A stretch of 64,000 nucleotides of DNA from Parasphingorhabdus marina DSM 22363 (GCF_900128895.1 NZ_FSQW01000001.1:1488001-1552000); one strand, 5' to 3'; positions 8,522 to 17,435 are shown, counted from the stretch's first letter. Program-made: numbers and translations. The notes: generated by a model not told the origin, from the letters alone.

Positions 8522-10927
8522 TTAAAATGTAGTTTTGACGGACAGCCTCAGACTGAAGGGCCGCAACGGAACTTCCTGTTGTTCGCGCCGGATGGTGAAG
8601 GGATTGCCGAAGGCAAAGCGATTGCCACGGGTGTTGGTGATGTTGATTGCCTCCAGCCCGACCTCCCAGTCAGGATCGCGCCAGATGAGTGAAAGATCGG
8701 CACTCGCATAATCGCCCTGCCGCACCTGCTCGGTTGGGCCTATATCAAGCACCGACCTGCCGTGATAGTTCAGGCCAGCAGATCCAACGAGAACGGAATC
8801 CCCGGCCAACTGGTGGGTATATTGCAGGTCAAGCTGCGCGCCATAGGGTGCGATGTTGGGGAGCATCGAACTGATTGCTCCCTGATTGGGCGTCAGCCGC
8901 ATGACTTCCGAATGATTGAGGAAAAAGCTGTTGCGGAGGTTCAGGTTGGGTGACAATGCGGCGGAGCTCTGAAAAGTCAGGCCGAATATCTCTGCATCCC
9001 CGATATTTCTTGTGATGGTGAAACCTTCCGGTTCAATCAAATCGGCCTGGATGTCATTCCAGCGCAAGTAAAATCCAGCCAGTTTGAAATCAATTGGTGC
9101 GTCGCCCTCCAGACGCCCTTTCAGCCCGGCTTCCACTGACCGTACCCGATCTGACTCAAATCGCGATATCTGGGGTGTTCCGTTGTCGGTTCTTTCGACT
9201 GTGATGCCTCCTGTCCGAAAGCCTTGCTGGTAGCGAAGGTAAGCTCCGATACCGTCACTTAACCGCACAGACAGTCCGGCGGCGGGAAGGAATCTTGTTT
9301 CATCCGTTTGCGGCTCCACCGGCGGGGCAGCACCAAATATGCGCCTGGTCCGGCCTTCGGTAACAGCCAGGCGGCCACCGGCTGTCAGCGTCAGGCCATC
9401 TTGTACCTGATAGCTCGCTTCGCCGAACAGGGCATATTCGCGGACATCGTAGACGATATTGACAAATGGTGGCGGGTCTTGCCCATCCAGATTGATGAAC
9501 AGCTGATCTATATCGTCCTCGTGGTCCAGTGCGCTGCCGCCGAGCAGCCAGGAAAACCGGTTGCCGATTTTCCCGGACAGGCGGGTCTCATGATCGACCA
9601 GCAACACCTGGCGTCTCTCATCATAGAGATCACCGCCACCTGGCCCATCGAGGACAGTCGCATCATAGCGGGTGTTCAGATCATGACTCACCAGGCCGGT
9701 TGAAGAAAGCAGATCAATCTCACCGATCGCACCCTTCAGCACCATATTGAGGCCGAAAATGTCGCCGTCAAAGCGCTGTCCGACGCGGGAGCTTTGCGTC
9801 AGGCCCGGCAAACTGGCATCGACATACTGGCCATCGCGCGCTTCGGTCATCTGGGCAAATCCGGACAAGTCGAGAGACCATATGCTGGAAAATTCGGTCC
9901 GCAGGGCCAGTCTGCCGCCTTCTACCCTGACCCGGTTGACATCTTCCAGGTCGCGCCGGCTGTCATCGATAAAGCCACCCGATTGACCCTTGTAGATGAC
10001 ACCGCGCAAAGCCTGTCCCTCGACCGTCGGGAGGTTGATCATGGCGCCGAGATCATAGCCCGGATCACCGCCCTTGGTGACCATGGCGGATCCCCAGACT
10101 GAACCCCTAATTCGGTCAATCTTGGGTGCCGCTGGCACCATTCTGATGACACCACCAATGGCACCTGCTCCATAGAGCGTGCCTTGCGGACCTTCGAGAA
10201 GCTCGATCGTCTCCATGTCGTAGAGCCGAAGGTCCGGATTGGACGCACTGTAGAGCAACCGCTGTTCACCGAGATACATGCCGATGGTCGACTGGGTTGG
10301 CCCGTTAAAACTGCTGTCAGCAATACCACGAATAAACAGCTTGTTCCGTCCGCTGCCCAGCGCCGTGCTGTTGGTCACTGGTATTTTTGTCAGCAAACCA
10401 TCGAGACCTTCGGACAGCTGACCACTGGTAAGTCCGTCCAGCGAAACACTATCCACACCCCCCGGATAATCGAGCATCGCAAAGTCCCGCTTGGTCGCCT
10501 GGACGATAATGGGGTTGGGGGGCTGTGGCCGGGGGGCTGTAGCCTGAATCGGTTTGGCAGCGCGGGACTGTACCGGGTTCGAACGAGGGATGGCGGACCG
10601 ACGCTCAATCCGGAATGTGCGGTCATTCACCTTGCGGACCTGATAGGGCGTGCCGCGAAACAGCAGGTTCAGTGCCTGTCTCGGTGTATATTGCCCTTTG
10701 ATTGTGGAAGTGCGGATGTCGCCCAGTGCGGCACTGGTGCCGATGACGGAAATATTTGCCTGTCGACTCAGCACACCCAGCGCGGTGCTCAGTCGCCCCG
10801 CCGGAACATCAAATGAAAGGATCCGTTCCGATTGTGCCAATGCGCCAGAAAAAGGCAGAACCGTCGTTGCAGGCAAGGCGAGCGCCACGATCGGGAAAAT
10901 CCCGTAAAATTTCTTGAGTCCCACCAT
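8522..10927 (-). CDS. TonB-dependent receptor with N-terminal STN signalling domain
   Basis: An 801-residue FecA-type transducer. After the signal peptide come an STN domain (residues ~35-110, 'ILSFDVPAGRLSTALGVLSRQANISV...YQVRKVNDRTFRI'), a plug with 'QGTLYGAGAIGG', and a 22-strand barrel ending in '...SLRLSVKTTF' with terminal Phe. STN domains contact FecR in the periplasm and signal ligand binding to the sigma factor. It lies 50 bp after the fecR-like gene, in the standard fecI-fecR-fecA order. Ligand unknown: no haem or siderophore motif is recognisable, and the genes behind it are peroxidases rather than iron genes. Confidence 0.92.
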   Translation of the reverse strand: MVGLKKFYGIFPIVALALPATTVLPFSGALAQSERILSFDVPAGRLSTALGVLSRQANISVIGTSAALGDIRTSTIKGQYTPRQALNLLFRGTPYQVRKVNDRTFRIERRSAIPRSNPVQSRAAKPIQATAPRPQPPNPIIVQATKRDFAMLDYPGGVDSVSLDGLTSGQLSEGLDGLLTKIPVTNSTALGSGRNKLFIRGIADSSFNGPTQSTIGMYLGEQRLLYSASNPDLRLYDMETIELLEGPQGTLYGAGAIGGVIRMVPAAPKIDRIRGSVWGSAMVTKGGDPGYDLGAMINLPTVEGQALRGVIYKGQSGGFIDDSRRDLEDVNRVRVEGGRLALRTEFSSIWSLDLSGFAQMTEARDGQYVDASLPGLTQSSRVGQRFDGDIFGLNMVLKGAIGEIDLLSSTGLVSHDLNTRYDATVLDGPGGGDLYDERRQVLLVDHETRLSGKIGNRFSWLLGGSALDHEDDIDQLFINLDGQDPPPFVNIVYDVREYALFGEASYQVQDGLTLTAGGRLAVTEGRTRRIFGAAPPVEPQTDETRFLPAAGLSVRLSDGIGAYLRYQQGFRTGGITVERTDNGTPQISRFESDRVRSVEAGLKGRLEGDAPIDFKLAGFYLRWNDIQADLIEPEGFTITRNIGDAEIFGLTFQSSAALSPNLNLRNSFFLNHSEVMRLTPNQGAISSMLPNIAPYGAQLDLQYTHQLAGDSVLVGSAGLNYHGRSVLDIGPTEQVRQGDYASADLSLIWRDPDWEVGLEAINITNTRGNRFAFGNPFTIRREQQEVPLRPFSLRLSVKTTF

Positions 10928-10977
10928 CCCGGAGGGGACTAGTTTATCTCGAACAAACGGACAAGCATCATGGTCAT

Positions 10978-11973
10978 TCAGTTGGAGATGATCCAGATAT
11001 CGCCATTTTTCCGGGCAGTTCCCTCAAGAACAGCAGCCAGATCGGCCATCACCACGGCTTCTTCATTGGCGAGGTTCAGCGTGCCTGTTAACCGTTGCCC
11101 GGACAATTCATCCGGAACGGTTATTTTGGTTGCCAATATCCGCTCAATATCGGCGATGACCGAGGCTAGGGACCGGTTTTCAAATACCAGCTGACCATCT
11201 TGCCAGGCCAGGACAGACTCGCTGGAGACCGGCCGGCTGGTATAGGACAGATTATCCAGCTGCATGCGGATTTCTGTTCCCGCCTCGACCATAATTCTCT
11301 GTTCATCCGGATTGACCATCACCGCGCCGTCCGTAACTGCCAGTCGCATTTCCCCGTCATCCCGGATGACATTGAAAACGGTCCCCACATCGACCAGCAT
11401 CAAGTCAGCCACTTCAACCCTGATCGCGCCTGGAATATCGCTGGTCACTGCGAAGCTGGCTTCACCGCTGATCATCCGGATGGTCTTGCCCGTTTCATTG
11501 ACCGCCAGCTCGCTATTGCCATTCATGGTCATGGTGATTGAGGGACCAATTGCGACAGTTCGAACCTCGCCAGGCGCGGTCTCCATCAGGGCATATTCCG
11601 GCCCGGACTGTCCCGGCCAAAACACGATAGCAGCGATCAATACGGCCGCAATCGCCCCAAATCCTGCCCACCAGGATCGATTGTCATTGGCTGCACCAGG
11701 CGTCTTGTGTTTGGTGTTTGCAGGAACCTGTGGTTCCGGGTTTGTCTCTGGTCCGGAATTTTTTGCCGCCATTGTTTCAAGATCAGCATCAGCCTCAACC
11801 ACCTGGTCATAGCACTGGCCATGTGCCGGATCTTGTTCCAGCCATGCGGAAAATGCTTCCCAGTCATCAACATCCATCCGGTCTTCCTGCTGTTGCAGCA
11901 CCCAGCGGACGGCCTGTTCCCAGATCGGGTCATTGGAAGGATTGTGATCATTCATATGAGGTTCAGACGTCAT
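10978..11973 (-). CDS. FecR-family anti-sigma/transmembrane sensor
   Basis: A 331-residue protein. The N-terminal DUF4880 region ('AVRWVLQQQEDRMDVDDWEAFSAWLEQDPAH') is cytoplasmic and binds the sigma factor. One transmembrane helix lies near residues 98-118 (WWAGFGAIAAVLIAAIVFW). The periplasmic FecR domain ('APGEVRTVAIG...TMNGNSELAVN...GEASFAV') is followed by a C-terminal STN-like fold ('LTGTLNLANEEAVVMADLAAVLEGT'). Its start overlaps the sigma-factor stop by 4 bp (ATGA), indicating translational coupling. It probably relays ligand occupancy of the adjacent TonB receptor. Confidence 0.92.
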   Translation of the reverse strand: MTSEPHMNDHNPSNDPIWEQAVRWVLQQQEDRMDVDDWEAFSAWLEQDPAHGQCYDQVVEADADLETMAAKNSGPETNPEPQVPANTKHKTPGAANDNRSWWAGFGAIAAVLIAAIVFWPGQSGPEYALMETAPGEVRTVAIGPSITMTMNGNSELAVNETGKTIRMISGEASFAVTSDIPGAIRVEVADLMLVDVGTVFNVIRDDGEMRLAVTDGAVMVNPDEQRIMVEAGTEIRMQLDNLSYTSRPVSSESVLAWQDGQLVFENRSLASVIADIERILATKITVPDELSGQRLTGTLNLANEEAVVMADLAAVLEGTARKNGDIWIISN

Positions 11974-12518
11974 GGCCCGGCTCCACCCGCATCATCTTTC
12001 TCCATTTTTTCCCGATATTCACGGATCACGCGATAGGCGCGCTGGAGATGCTTTTCGACAGCACTGATGCTTATTGCATATTGATCGGCGATTTCTTTCT
12101 GCGGAATTTCCTGGAGCCGAAAGTCCAGAAATATCGCGCGCGTTCGCTCCGGCATTTTTTCCAGTTCAGCCAAAACGGCACGCAAGTTATCGCGCTCCAT
12201 GGCAATTTTTTCGGGCGTCAGATTATTCTGACCGCCGCCAACATGAACATCAACCTGTTCTGCCCAAAGCGTTTCACGAGCCAATTTGCGAGCTGCTGAA
12301 CGTTTCGCGTCGCGAACCGCATTTTCACAGCTCTTGAACAGATAGGCCAGTGGATTTTCGACAGGCTGTGCATGCTCCAGGTCCCGGATTTTTATCCAGA
12401 CATTTTGCAACAGATCTTCGGCCAGAGCAGCGTCGCGAGTCCGCGCCATCAGGAACCGCAGCAACGGTTGTCGATTTTCTTCAAAAACGGACAAAAGGCC
12501 GCTGTGTCGCTGATCCAA
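11970..12518 (-). CDS. FecI-like ECF RNA polymerase sigma factor
   Basis: A 182-residue ECF sigma factor. Region 2 ('ARTRDAALAEDLLQNVWIKIRDLEHAQPVENPLAYLFKSCENAVRD') and region 4 ('ELEKMPERTRAIFLDFRLQEIPQKEIADQYAISISAVEKHLQRAYRVIREY') are both intact. The start appears to be TTG 12518, with AGGACAG upstream; no in-frame ATG precedes region 2. It heads the leftward block and overlaps fecR by 4 bp. Its targets are presumably the receptor promoter and perhaps the peroxidase genes. Confidence 0.9.
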   Translation of the reverse strand: MDQRHSGLLSVFEENRQPLLRFLMARTRDAALAEDLLQNVWIKIRDLEHAQPVENPLAYLFKSCENAVRDAKRSAARKLARETLWAEQVDVHVGGGQNNLTPEKIAMERDNLRAVLAELEKMPERTRAIFLDFRLQEIPQKEIADQYAISISAVEKHLQRAYRVIREYREKMEKDDAGGAGP

Positions 12519-12650
12519 AAAGACTGTCCTGTGCAGTTTTGTGTGGCCAATCTATCAGCGGATGGAGAGGTTTCAACAATATACCGGTACACGCATGTCT
12601 TGAGCTGCTCGAAAAAGGGATGTGACCTACGGCAAACGGATGAATAACCG

Positions 12651-12686
12651 TAACGTCCGCTTTGGGCGCAAAAGCGGACATTAGGA
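12651..12686. repeat. Dispersed hairpin repeat, copy 2
   Basis: TAACGTCCGCTT...AAAAGCGGACATTA, an imperfect inverted repeat around a GGGCGC centre. It lies in the 262-bp gap between the sigma-factor gene and the hypothetical gene at 12781. Short reading frames through it (for example one beginning MSAFAPKADV on the minus strand) are repeat translation, not genes. Confidence 0.8.
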
Positions 12687-12780
12687 GTTTGTTGTATCAG
12701 AGTGCTGCTCTCTACGATCTGACAGGTCTTCAACACCTGAGTTTACAGATCATGAACGTTCAGGGTAGCTGAAGGCGATA

Positions 12781-13365
12781 ATGACAAAACCCAAATTGAT
12801 TCCATTCCAAGTACCATGGTCAGTGGATCCGGCTGTGCCTCTCCTTGAATTGTTTTCCACGCCATCTGGCAAACCTCTTTCGGCCACTTTCACCGCCTAT
12901 TTTATGCTCGATGATCACCAGAAACCCGAACCATTACCGGATTCCATAGAAGGTTTGTCCATTGTTTCTGGACGACCGGCCTTTGAACCCAAACGCGATG
13001 AAAGAGATGCACCCTTTCGACTGGTGCGAGTCAATTTCGAAAATGGCCGCTATGGCCGTACCTTGGGAGCCTATGCCGACGATCAAGAAATTCCGGAAGA
13101 TGACTATGATTGGTCGGCTCTGCCGTGCAACCTGTCACCGGAAGAGGATATCCGGGATAATATAAAGAGAAGAGGGATATACTGGCTTGAGACAGGTAAG
13201 GCCCCAAATCCACGAGCTTTTGAAATAGAAGGTTCGCCTTGGCTTGCGGAGTTGGACGAAGAAGAGGCCAAAGGCCTGCATCATTACATCTTTCTAGGTC
13301 ATGAAATCTATGTCGAGGTGCTGGCCGAAGGGTGGTCATGGGAAGCCGGGCAACCAGTGGATTGA
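12781..13365 (+). CDS. Conserved-looking hypothetical protein, 194 aa
   Basis: Family not recognised. It is a soluble, acidic protein with no signal peptide or membrane segment and frequent Trp, Pro and Glu. Notable stretches are 'FTAYFMLDDHQKPEPLPDSIEGL', 'RLVRVNFENGRYGRTLGAYADD' and a C-terminus 'HHYIFLGHEIYVEVLAEGWSWE'. Codon use is like the neighbours and the frame is uninterrupted. The ATG follows GCTGAAGGCGATA, a modest ribosome site. It stands alone between two hairpin repeats (12651-12686 and 13405-13470), so it may be a cassette inserted between them. Confidence 0.6.
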   Translation: MTKPKLIPFQVPWSVDPAVPLLELFSTPSGKPLSATFTAYFMLDDHQKPEPLPDSIEGLSIVSGRPAFEPKRDERDAPFRLVRVNFENGRYGRTLGAYADDQEIPEDDYDWSALPCNLSPEEDIRDNIKRRGIYWLETGKAPNPRAFEIEGSPWLAELDEEEAKGLHHYIFLGHEIYVEVLAEGWSWEAGQPVD

Positions 13366-13404
13366 CTGTTTAGCGCTGCTGTCTCAGAGCGGCAGCATGA
13401 TGGA

Positions 13405-13470
13405 GTCCACTTTCGGGTTTAAGCGGCCCTGTCACTAGAGTCCGCTTTGGGCGCAGAAGCGGACGTTGTG
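13405..13470. repeat. Dispersed hairpin repeat, copy 3 (tandem of two variants)
   Basis: Two variant units lie back to back. The first is GTCCACTTTCGGGTTTAAGCGGCC (13405-13428) and the second is GTCCGCTTTGGGCGCAGAAGCGGACGTT (13440-13467). The first is the 'TTTCGGG..AAGCGGCC' variant also seen at 14047, 23342, 24331 and 24953. The second is the GGGCGC-centred variant. Confidence 0.75.
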
Positions 13471-13512
13471 GGATCATAAGCTGGCCTTCCGCTAACGACC
13501 CAGGATCAGAAC

Positions 13513-13923
13513 TCAATTATTGGTGCCGAGTGCCTGATCCGCTAGAATCGTGTCCATATACTCTACGACCTTGACGATCTTACCGTTACGCAATGTGAAA
13601 ATGAAGCAATAGTCATTGTCGTAGCGCTCACCCTCATGGGTTTCAGCATTGCCCTTCGCTTGAACTGCCACATGTTGCCCGTCAGCGACTATTAACTCTG
13701 CTGCAGTCAGATATGGTCCGGCAAACCGCGCGAAGAGTGGGCCCACAAGCTCGCGAGTAACGGCGTCGAGACCTTTGGCATGCTTCGACCATGCGCTCGA
13801 CCCCATGACCTGCCATTCGATACGATCATCGAATAGGGGCATGAAATTCGAAGGATCACCCTTGGCCAATCCGTCAAATGCACTGGTGATAAGCGCGCGG
13901 TTTTTTTCGGTAAGATCATCCAT
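13513..13923 (-). CDS. SnoaL-like / NTF2-fold protein
   Basis: A 136-residue single-domain protein with the SnoaL-like layout: N-terminal helices ('RALITSAFDGLAKGDPSNFMPLFDDRIEWQVMG'), a mid region 'GLDAVTRELVGPLFARFAGP' and C-terminal strands ending 'NDYCFIFTLRNGKIVKVVEYMDTILADQ'. This small conical barrel fold covers cyclases, isomerases and non-catalytic binders, so no reaction is assigned. It is monocistronic, flanked by repeat copies 3 and 4. Confidence 0.8.
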   Translation of the reverse strand: MDDLTEKNRALITSAFDGLAKGDPSNFMPLFDDRIEWQVMGSSAWSKHAKGLDAVTRELVGPLFARFAGPYLTAAELIVADGQHVAVQAKGNAETHEGERYDNDYCFIFTLRNGKIVKVVEYMDTILADQALGTNN

Positions 13924-14046
13924 TTGAACGCCCCCTGCTGTCTCTTGAACTTTGGCGAGGCTATCATGGCCAATCCAACCCGCAAAATAAATATTGTGGG
14001 CTGCTCAACTAACACACCAGATTTGGTCGTTCGAAACAGTATGAGC

Positions 14047-14078
14047 TAACGTCCGTTTTCGGGATTGAGCGGCCTTTG
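14047..14078. repeat. Dispersed hairpin repeat, copy 4
   Basis: TAACGTCCGTTTTCGGGATT followed by GAGCGGCC; the TTTCGGGAT-centred variant of the repeat family. Confidence 0.7.
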
Positions 14079-14239
14079 GTGCCTAGTGCATAGAAGTGTA
14101 TGTAAGCATGCATGCCAAAATCCCTCAAGTTATGGCGCCGGAATTGAAAACGATTTCTCGCTTGCATGCCTTCCTCAACGGATCACTCGCAAAAGCCGGA
14201 GTTCTCTTGGCGTAACTAGCTATTTTGAGGGTCCGTGTT

Positions 14240-14253
14240 TTGATTCAAATCAA
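14240..14253 (+). promoter_or_regulatory. FNR/FixK-type operator with -10 element (P450 promoter)
   Basis: TTGATTCAAATCAA is a perfect TTGAT-N4-ATCAA palindrome, the FNR/FixK consensus. A TAGGAT at 14275-14280 is a reasonable -10. With a start site near 14287 the box would be centred at about -41, the usual class II activator position. It lies 105 bp upstream of the P450 ATG. The motif is seen directly; the regulator and the response are inferred. Confidence 0.6.
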
Positions 14254-14358
14254 AGTCTGGTTGGCCTTCGACCCTAGGATGAGCCTTTCTTGACGCGCGA
14301 CGGTCAAACAGTGGCGATGGAAGCCCCGGGAACCGTTGCGGACAATTGAGGATGACCC

Positions 14359-15609
14359 ATGAAAACGCTTGAGGAAATCAATGCCACCAGCTCGGAAAAC
14401 CTGGCTGATCCATACCCATATTATGAACGGTTGAGGCGAGAGGCCCCGGTTTTCCGGGATCCCAAAACCGGCATTATTTCAGTTTCAACATATGATCTGG
14501 CCCTGGAGGTTAACAAGAAGCCCAAGGTTTTTTCCAGCAACTTCAGTGCACTTCTGAATTCGGGTGGGGCAGGGAATCTGAGCGACGAGGAAGAGGCCAT
14601 CCTGTCCGAAGGAATGCGCCGCTGTGATACCATGCTGACGGCTGACCCGCCGGAGCATGCTCGCTATAAAAGGATTGCGATGCAGGCCCTGCCGCATACC
14701 CGGGTCATGGCCATGGCTCCCTATATCACAGAGGTCACCAATGACCTGATTGACACGTTTGTCGATGAAGGAAAAGTCGAATTCAAATCCCGGTTTGCCG
14801 AAATGCTGCCCGGTATTGTCATTGCCGATGCACTTGGGGTTCCACGGGAGGACATTCCGATGTTCCAGGGATGGGTTCGTGCTGCGATTCTCCGTCTCAA
14901 TGGCAATGCGAGGCCGGAAGAACGTCCGGCTCTTGCCCGCAGTGAAATCGACATGCAGAAATATTTCCTGAAGGCCATGGCCGAGCGGCGGGACAATCCA
15001 GGTGATGATATCGTCTCGGACCTCATTCAGGCGTCGTTGTCAACCGGAGAGGGGGAACGTCCGCTCGAAGAACCGGAAATCTACTCCATTGTCCAGCAGA
15101 TTTTCACGGCAGGCCAGGAAGCGACGGCCCATGCACTTACCTATGCCCTGGCGCAGTTGCTGTCGCATCCGGAGCAGTTGGAAGCTGTATTGGAAGATGA
15201 TGAACTCATGGCCAATATGATTGAAGAAACGGTTCGGCACCTGTCCCCCTCGCACAACATGTGGCGGATCGTGAAGGAAGATACGGAGCTTGGCGGCGTT
15301 GCTCTGAAGGCAGGAGAACCGATGCTTGTGCGTTACGGTTCCGCCAATCGGGACGAAGGCAAGTTCGAAACCGCCGGACAATTCGATGTGCGACGGGAAA
15401 ATGCCAAAAGCCATATCGCCTTTGGTGCCGGCGTGCATACATGTCTCGGCATGACCCTGGCACGGCTGGAAATGTTCACGGCACTTCCCATCATCCTGAA
15501 GCGTCTCAATAACCTGCGCTTTGCCGATCCGGACAAACCATTTGAATTTGCGGCCAGTCACATATTGCGGGGCGTGCAGTCGCTTGAACTGGTTTTCGAC
15601 CCTGACTGA
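14359..15609 (+). CDS. Cytochrome P450 (bacterial class I type)
   Basis: A 416-residue soluble P450. The haem loop 'FGAGVHTCLGMTLA' places the Cys ligand at 362. The K-helix ExxR is E290-TV-R293. The I-helix reads AGQEAT (251-256): the acidic Glu254 is present, but the residue normally Thr next to it is Ala255, with Thr256 one place later. No ferredoxin or reductase gene is adjacent, so electrons must come from elsewhere. A Rieske oxygenase follows 67 bp downstream and is probably co-transcribed. Likely a hydroxylase or O-demethylase; substrate unknown. Confidence 0.9.
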   Translation: MKTLEEINATSSENLADPYPYYERLRREAPVFRDPKTGIISVSTYDLALEVNKKPKVFSSNFSALLNSGGAGNLSDEEEAILSEGMRRCDTMLTADPPEHARYKRIAMQALPHTRVMAMAPYITEVTNDLIDTFVDEGKVEFKSRFAEMLPGIVIADALGVPREDIPMFQGWVRAAILRLNGNARPEERPALARSEIDMQKYFLKAMAERRDNPGDDIVSDLIQASLSTGEGERPLEEPEIYSIVQQIFTAGQEATAHALTYALAQLLSHPEQLEAVLEDDELMANMIEETVRHLSPSHNMWRIVKEDTELGGVALKAGEPMLVRYGSANRDEGKFETAGQFDVRRENAKSHIAFGAGVHTCLGMTLARLEMFTALPIILKRLNNLRFADPDKPFEFAASHILRGVQSLELVFDPD

Positions 15610-15676
15610 AACAGGGGCGACACGATCGAGAAAACACAAACATCAGATATGAATGCTCTGATGAGGAGAGGATGAA

Positions 15677-17215
15677 ATGGTAGAGACGCTAACCGGAACA
15701 AACCGGTCGAACGGGATCGGCTACAATGAACTGCTGGATATGGACACGCATGATGTCCCTTCGAGATTTCGCGAAGACAGCCCCATGGAACCTGGTCCGA
15801 CCATTGTTGATCCCGGCATTTACTATTCCCGCGACTTTTTCGATCTTGAAGTCGAACGGTTGTGGAAACGGGTATGGCAAATGGCGTGCCATGAGGATGA
15901 TATTCCCAATGTCGGCGACAGCCTCGTCTATGACATTGCGGGTCTGTCTTTCATCATTGTCCGCACGACGGCCGATGAGATCAAGGCCTTTCCCAATGCC
16001 TGCCTGCATCGCGGCCGATCGCTGCTGACAGAAGATGCCAGGGGCTTGCATGAGTTTCGCTGTCCGTTTCATGGATGGGGCTGGAAGATTGACGGAACGC
16101 TGAAAGAAGTGCCCTGCCAATGGGATTTTCCCAGCGTCAGTGAAGAAACACACAGCTTGCCACCCGTAAAACTCGGGCGCTGGGGGGGCTGGGTATTCAT
16201 CAACCCGGATGACAATGCCGAGCCGCTGGAAGAATTTCTTGGCGATATCGACCGGCATTTCGAGCCGATTCCCTTCGAACGCCGCTACAAATCCGTCCAT
16301 GTTGCCAAGAAACTGCGGTGCAACTGGAAGGCGGCGCAGGAAGCATTCATGGAGGCCTATCATGTGGTTGCGACCCATCCGACCCTGCTCGACGTGATGG
16401 GTGATGCGAACAGCAAATATGATGTGTTCGGAAATTTGTCTCGCGCCATTTCACCCAATGGATTACTCAGTCCGCATGTCAATCCGGCAGTGGTGGCCGA
16501 ACCGCTGGAAGGTGCCAAAACCTATAGCAAAGTCCGACATGCGCTATCCGGAAACATATATGAACGCCTCGAGGAAGGTCGCGTCAAAGTTACTGCCCGA
16601 AATGGCAAGACCGGCATATTCGATGAAGCAGCCCATCACCTGGAAGGTGAGCTGGATCATGCCGATATCCAGCTATGCAACTGGGTCGGCGGGGCGCTGG
16701 CCGAAGGGTGGGAGGACGAACCTGATCCCACCACCACTGGTCCTGTTCAGGAAAGGCGCAAGGCCGATGCCGATACCCAGCGCGAACAATGGCGTGAAAC
16801 ACTGGGCGATGAAGTGGACAAGATCAGTGACGCAGAATTTGTCGACACCATCTATTACAACCTGTTCCCCAACATCAGTCCCTGGGGTTGCTTCGACCCG
16901 ATTTTCTATCGCTTCCGTCCGCATGGCGACAATCCGGAAGAGTGCATTCACGAAGTCATGCTGATGCTACCCGTTCCGGAGGGTGAGAAGCGGCCAGAAC
17001 CAGCAGCAGTCCATTGGCTGGATTTCGACGATGACTATGTTGATGCTCCCGAATTGGGCATGCTCGCAAAAGTGTTCAATCAGGACGTCGTCAATCTGCC
17101 GCATGTGCAAAAGGGGATGCGATCAATCAAGTCGAAGGAAATCGTTTTTGCCAATTATGGCGAAACCAAAATCCGGCATTTTCACAAATTGCTCAAAGAG
17201 CAGCTATCGCGCTGA
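15677..17215 (+). CDS. Rieske non-haem iron oxygenase, alpha subunit
   Basis: A 512-residue ring-hydroxylating-type oxygenase. The Rieske [2Fe-2S] motif is Cys109-x-His111 ... Cys129-xx-His132 with 17 residues between. The mononuclear iron site includes His229 and His234 in 'EAFMEAYHVVATHP', with Glu226 as the probable bridging acid between protomers. The ATG is preceded by GAGGAGAGGATGAA, a strong ribosome site. It is longer than most alpha subunits, with an extra acidic insertion around residues 330-380. Neither beta subunit nor reductase is nearby. It follows the P450 in the same transcription unit behind the FNR-type box. Confidence 0.88.
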   Translation: MVETLTGTNRSNGIGYNELLDMDTHDVPSRFREDSPMEPGPTIVDPGIYYSRDFFDLEVERLWKRVWQMACHEDDIPNVGDSLVYDIAGLSFIIVRTTADEIKAFPNACLHRGRSLLTEDARGLHEFRCPFHGWGWKIDGTLKEVPCQWDFPSVSEETHSLPPVKLGRWGGWVFINPDDNAEPLEEFLGDIDRHFEPIPFERRYKSVHVAKKLRCNWKAAQEAFMEAYHVVATHPTLLDVMGDANSKYDVFGNLSRAISPNGLLSPHVNPAVVAEPLEGAKTYSKVRHALSGNIYERLEEGRVKVTARNGKTGIFDEAAHHLEGELDHADIQLCNWVGGALAEGWEDEPDPTTTGPVQERRKADADTQREQWRETLGDEVDKISDAEFVDTIYYNLFPNISPWGCFDPIFYRFRPHGDNPEECIHEVMLMLPVPEGEKRPEPAAVHWLDFDDDYVDAPELGMLAKVFNQDVVNLPHVQKGMRSIKSKEIVFANYGETKIRHFHKLLKEQLSR

Positions 17216-17320
17216 AAACATTAGTTTCCCGGGCATGGGTTTTAATCTGCCACATCAGCTTTCGGGATGAAGCTGCCATTCCGCTTGCGACTGAGCTGGG
17301 AAATCTCATTTCGCATTTGT

Positions 17321-17352
17321 TAACGCCCGCTTCGGGCGCAGAATTAGACATT
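17321..17352. repeat. Dispersed hairpin repeat, degenerate copy 5
   Basis: TAACGCCCGCTTCGGGCGCA then GAATTAGACATT: recognisable as a decayed GGGCGC-centred unit, with the right arm mutated. Confidence 0.5.
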
Positions 17353-17398
17353 TGCAGGAATCGAATTCCCGGCGAGCCAATTGCTTGTCGGCAAATGC

Positions 17399-17435
17399 AA
17401 AAAAAAGCCGGCTGGTGCACCCACCAGCCGGCTTT
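17399..17435 (-). terminator. Intrinsic terminator of the autotransporter gene
   Basis: An 11-bp GC-rich stem, GCCGGCTGGTG (17407-17417) with CACCAGCCGGC (17422-17432) and a 4-nt loop. On the minus strand it is followed by an eight-base U tract (A's at 17399-17406). It lies about 30 bp past the autotransporter stop. The shorter TTT on the other side may give some termination of the Rieske transcript. Confidence 0.85.

Larger units (their letters stand above)
13924..14358. other. 435-bp intergenic region with repeat and FNR-type promoter
   Basis: Region between the SnoaL gene and the P450. It holds repeat copy 4 (14047-14078) and a perfect TTGAT-N4-ATCAA box (14240-14253). No supported gene is seen. 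Confidence 0.6.

Noticed and set aside
12481-12736. Small minus-strand frames beginning MSAFAPKAD or MLKTCQIV
   Set aside because: They read through the hairpin repeat and overlap the sigma-factor start; no ribosome site.
14359-17215. P450/Rieske pair as part of the right-hand regulon
   Set aside because: No GTTGTAAATACAAC-like site is present here and the genes lie 20 kb away across the repeat-rich region.
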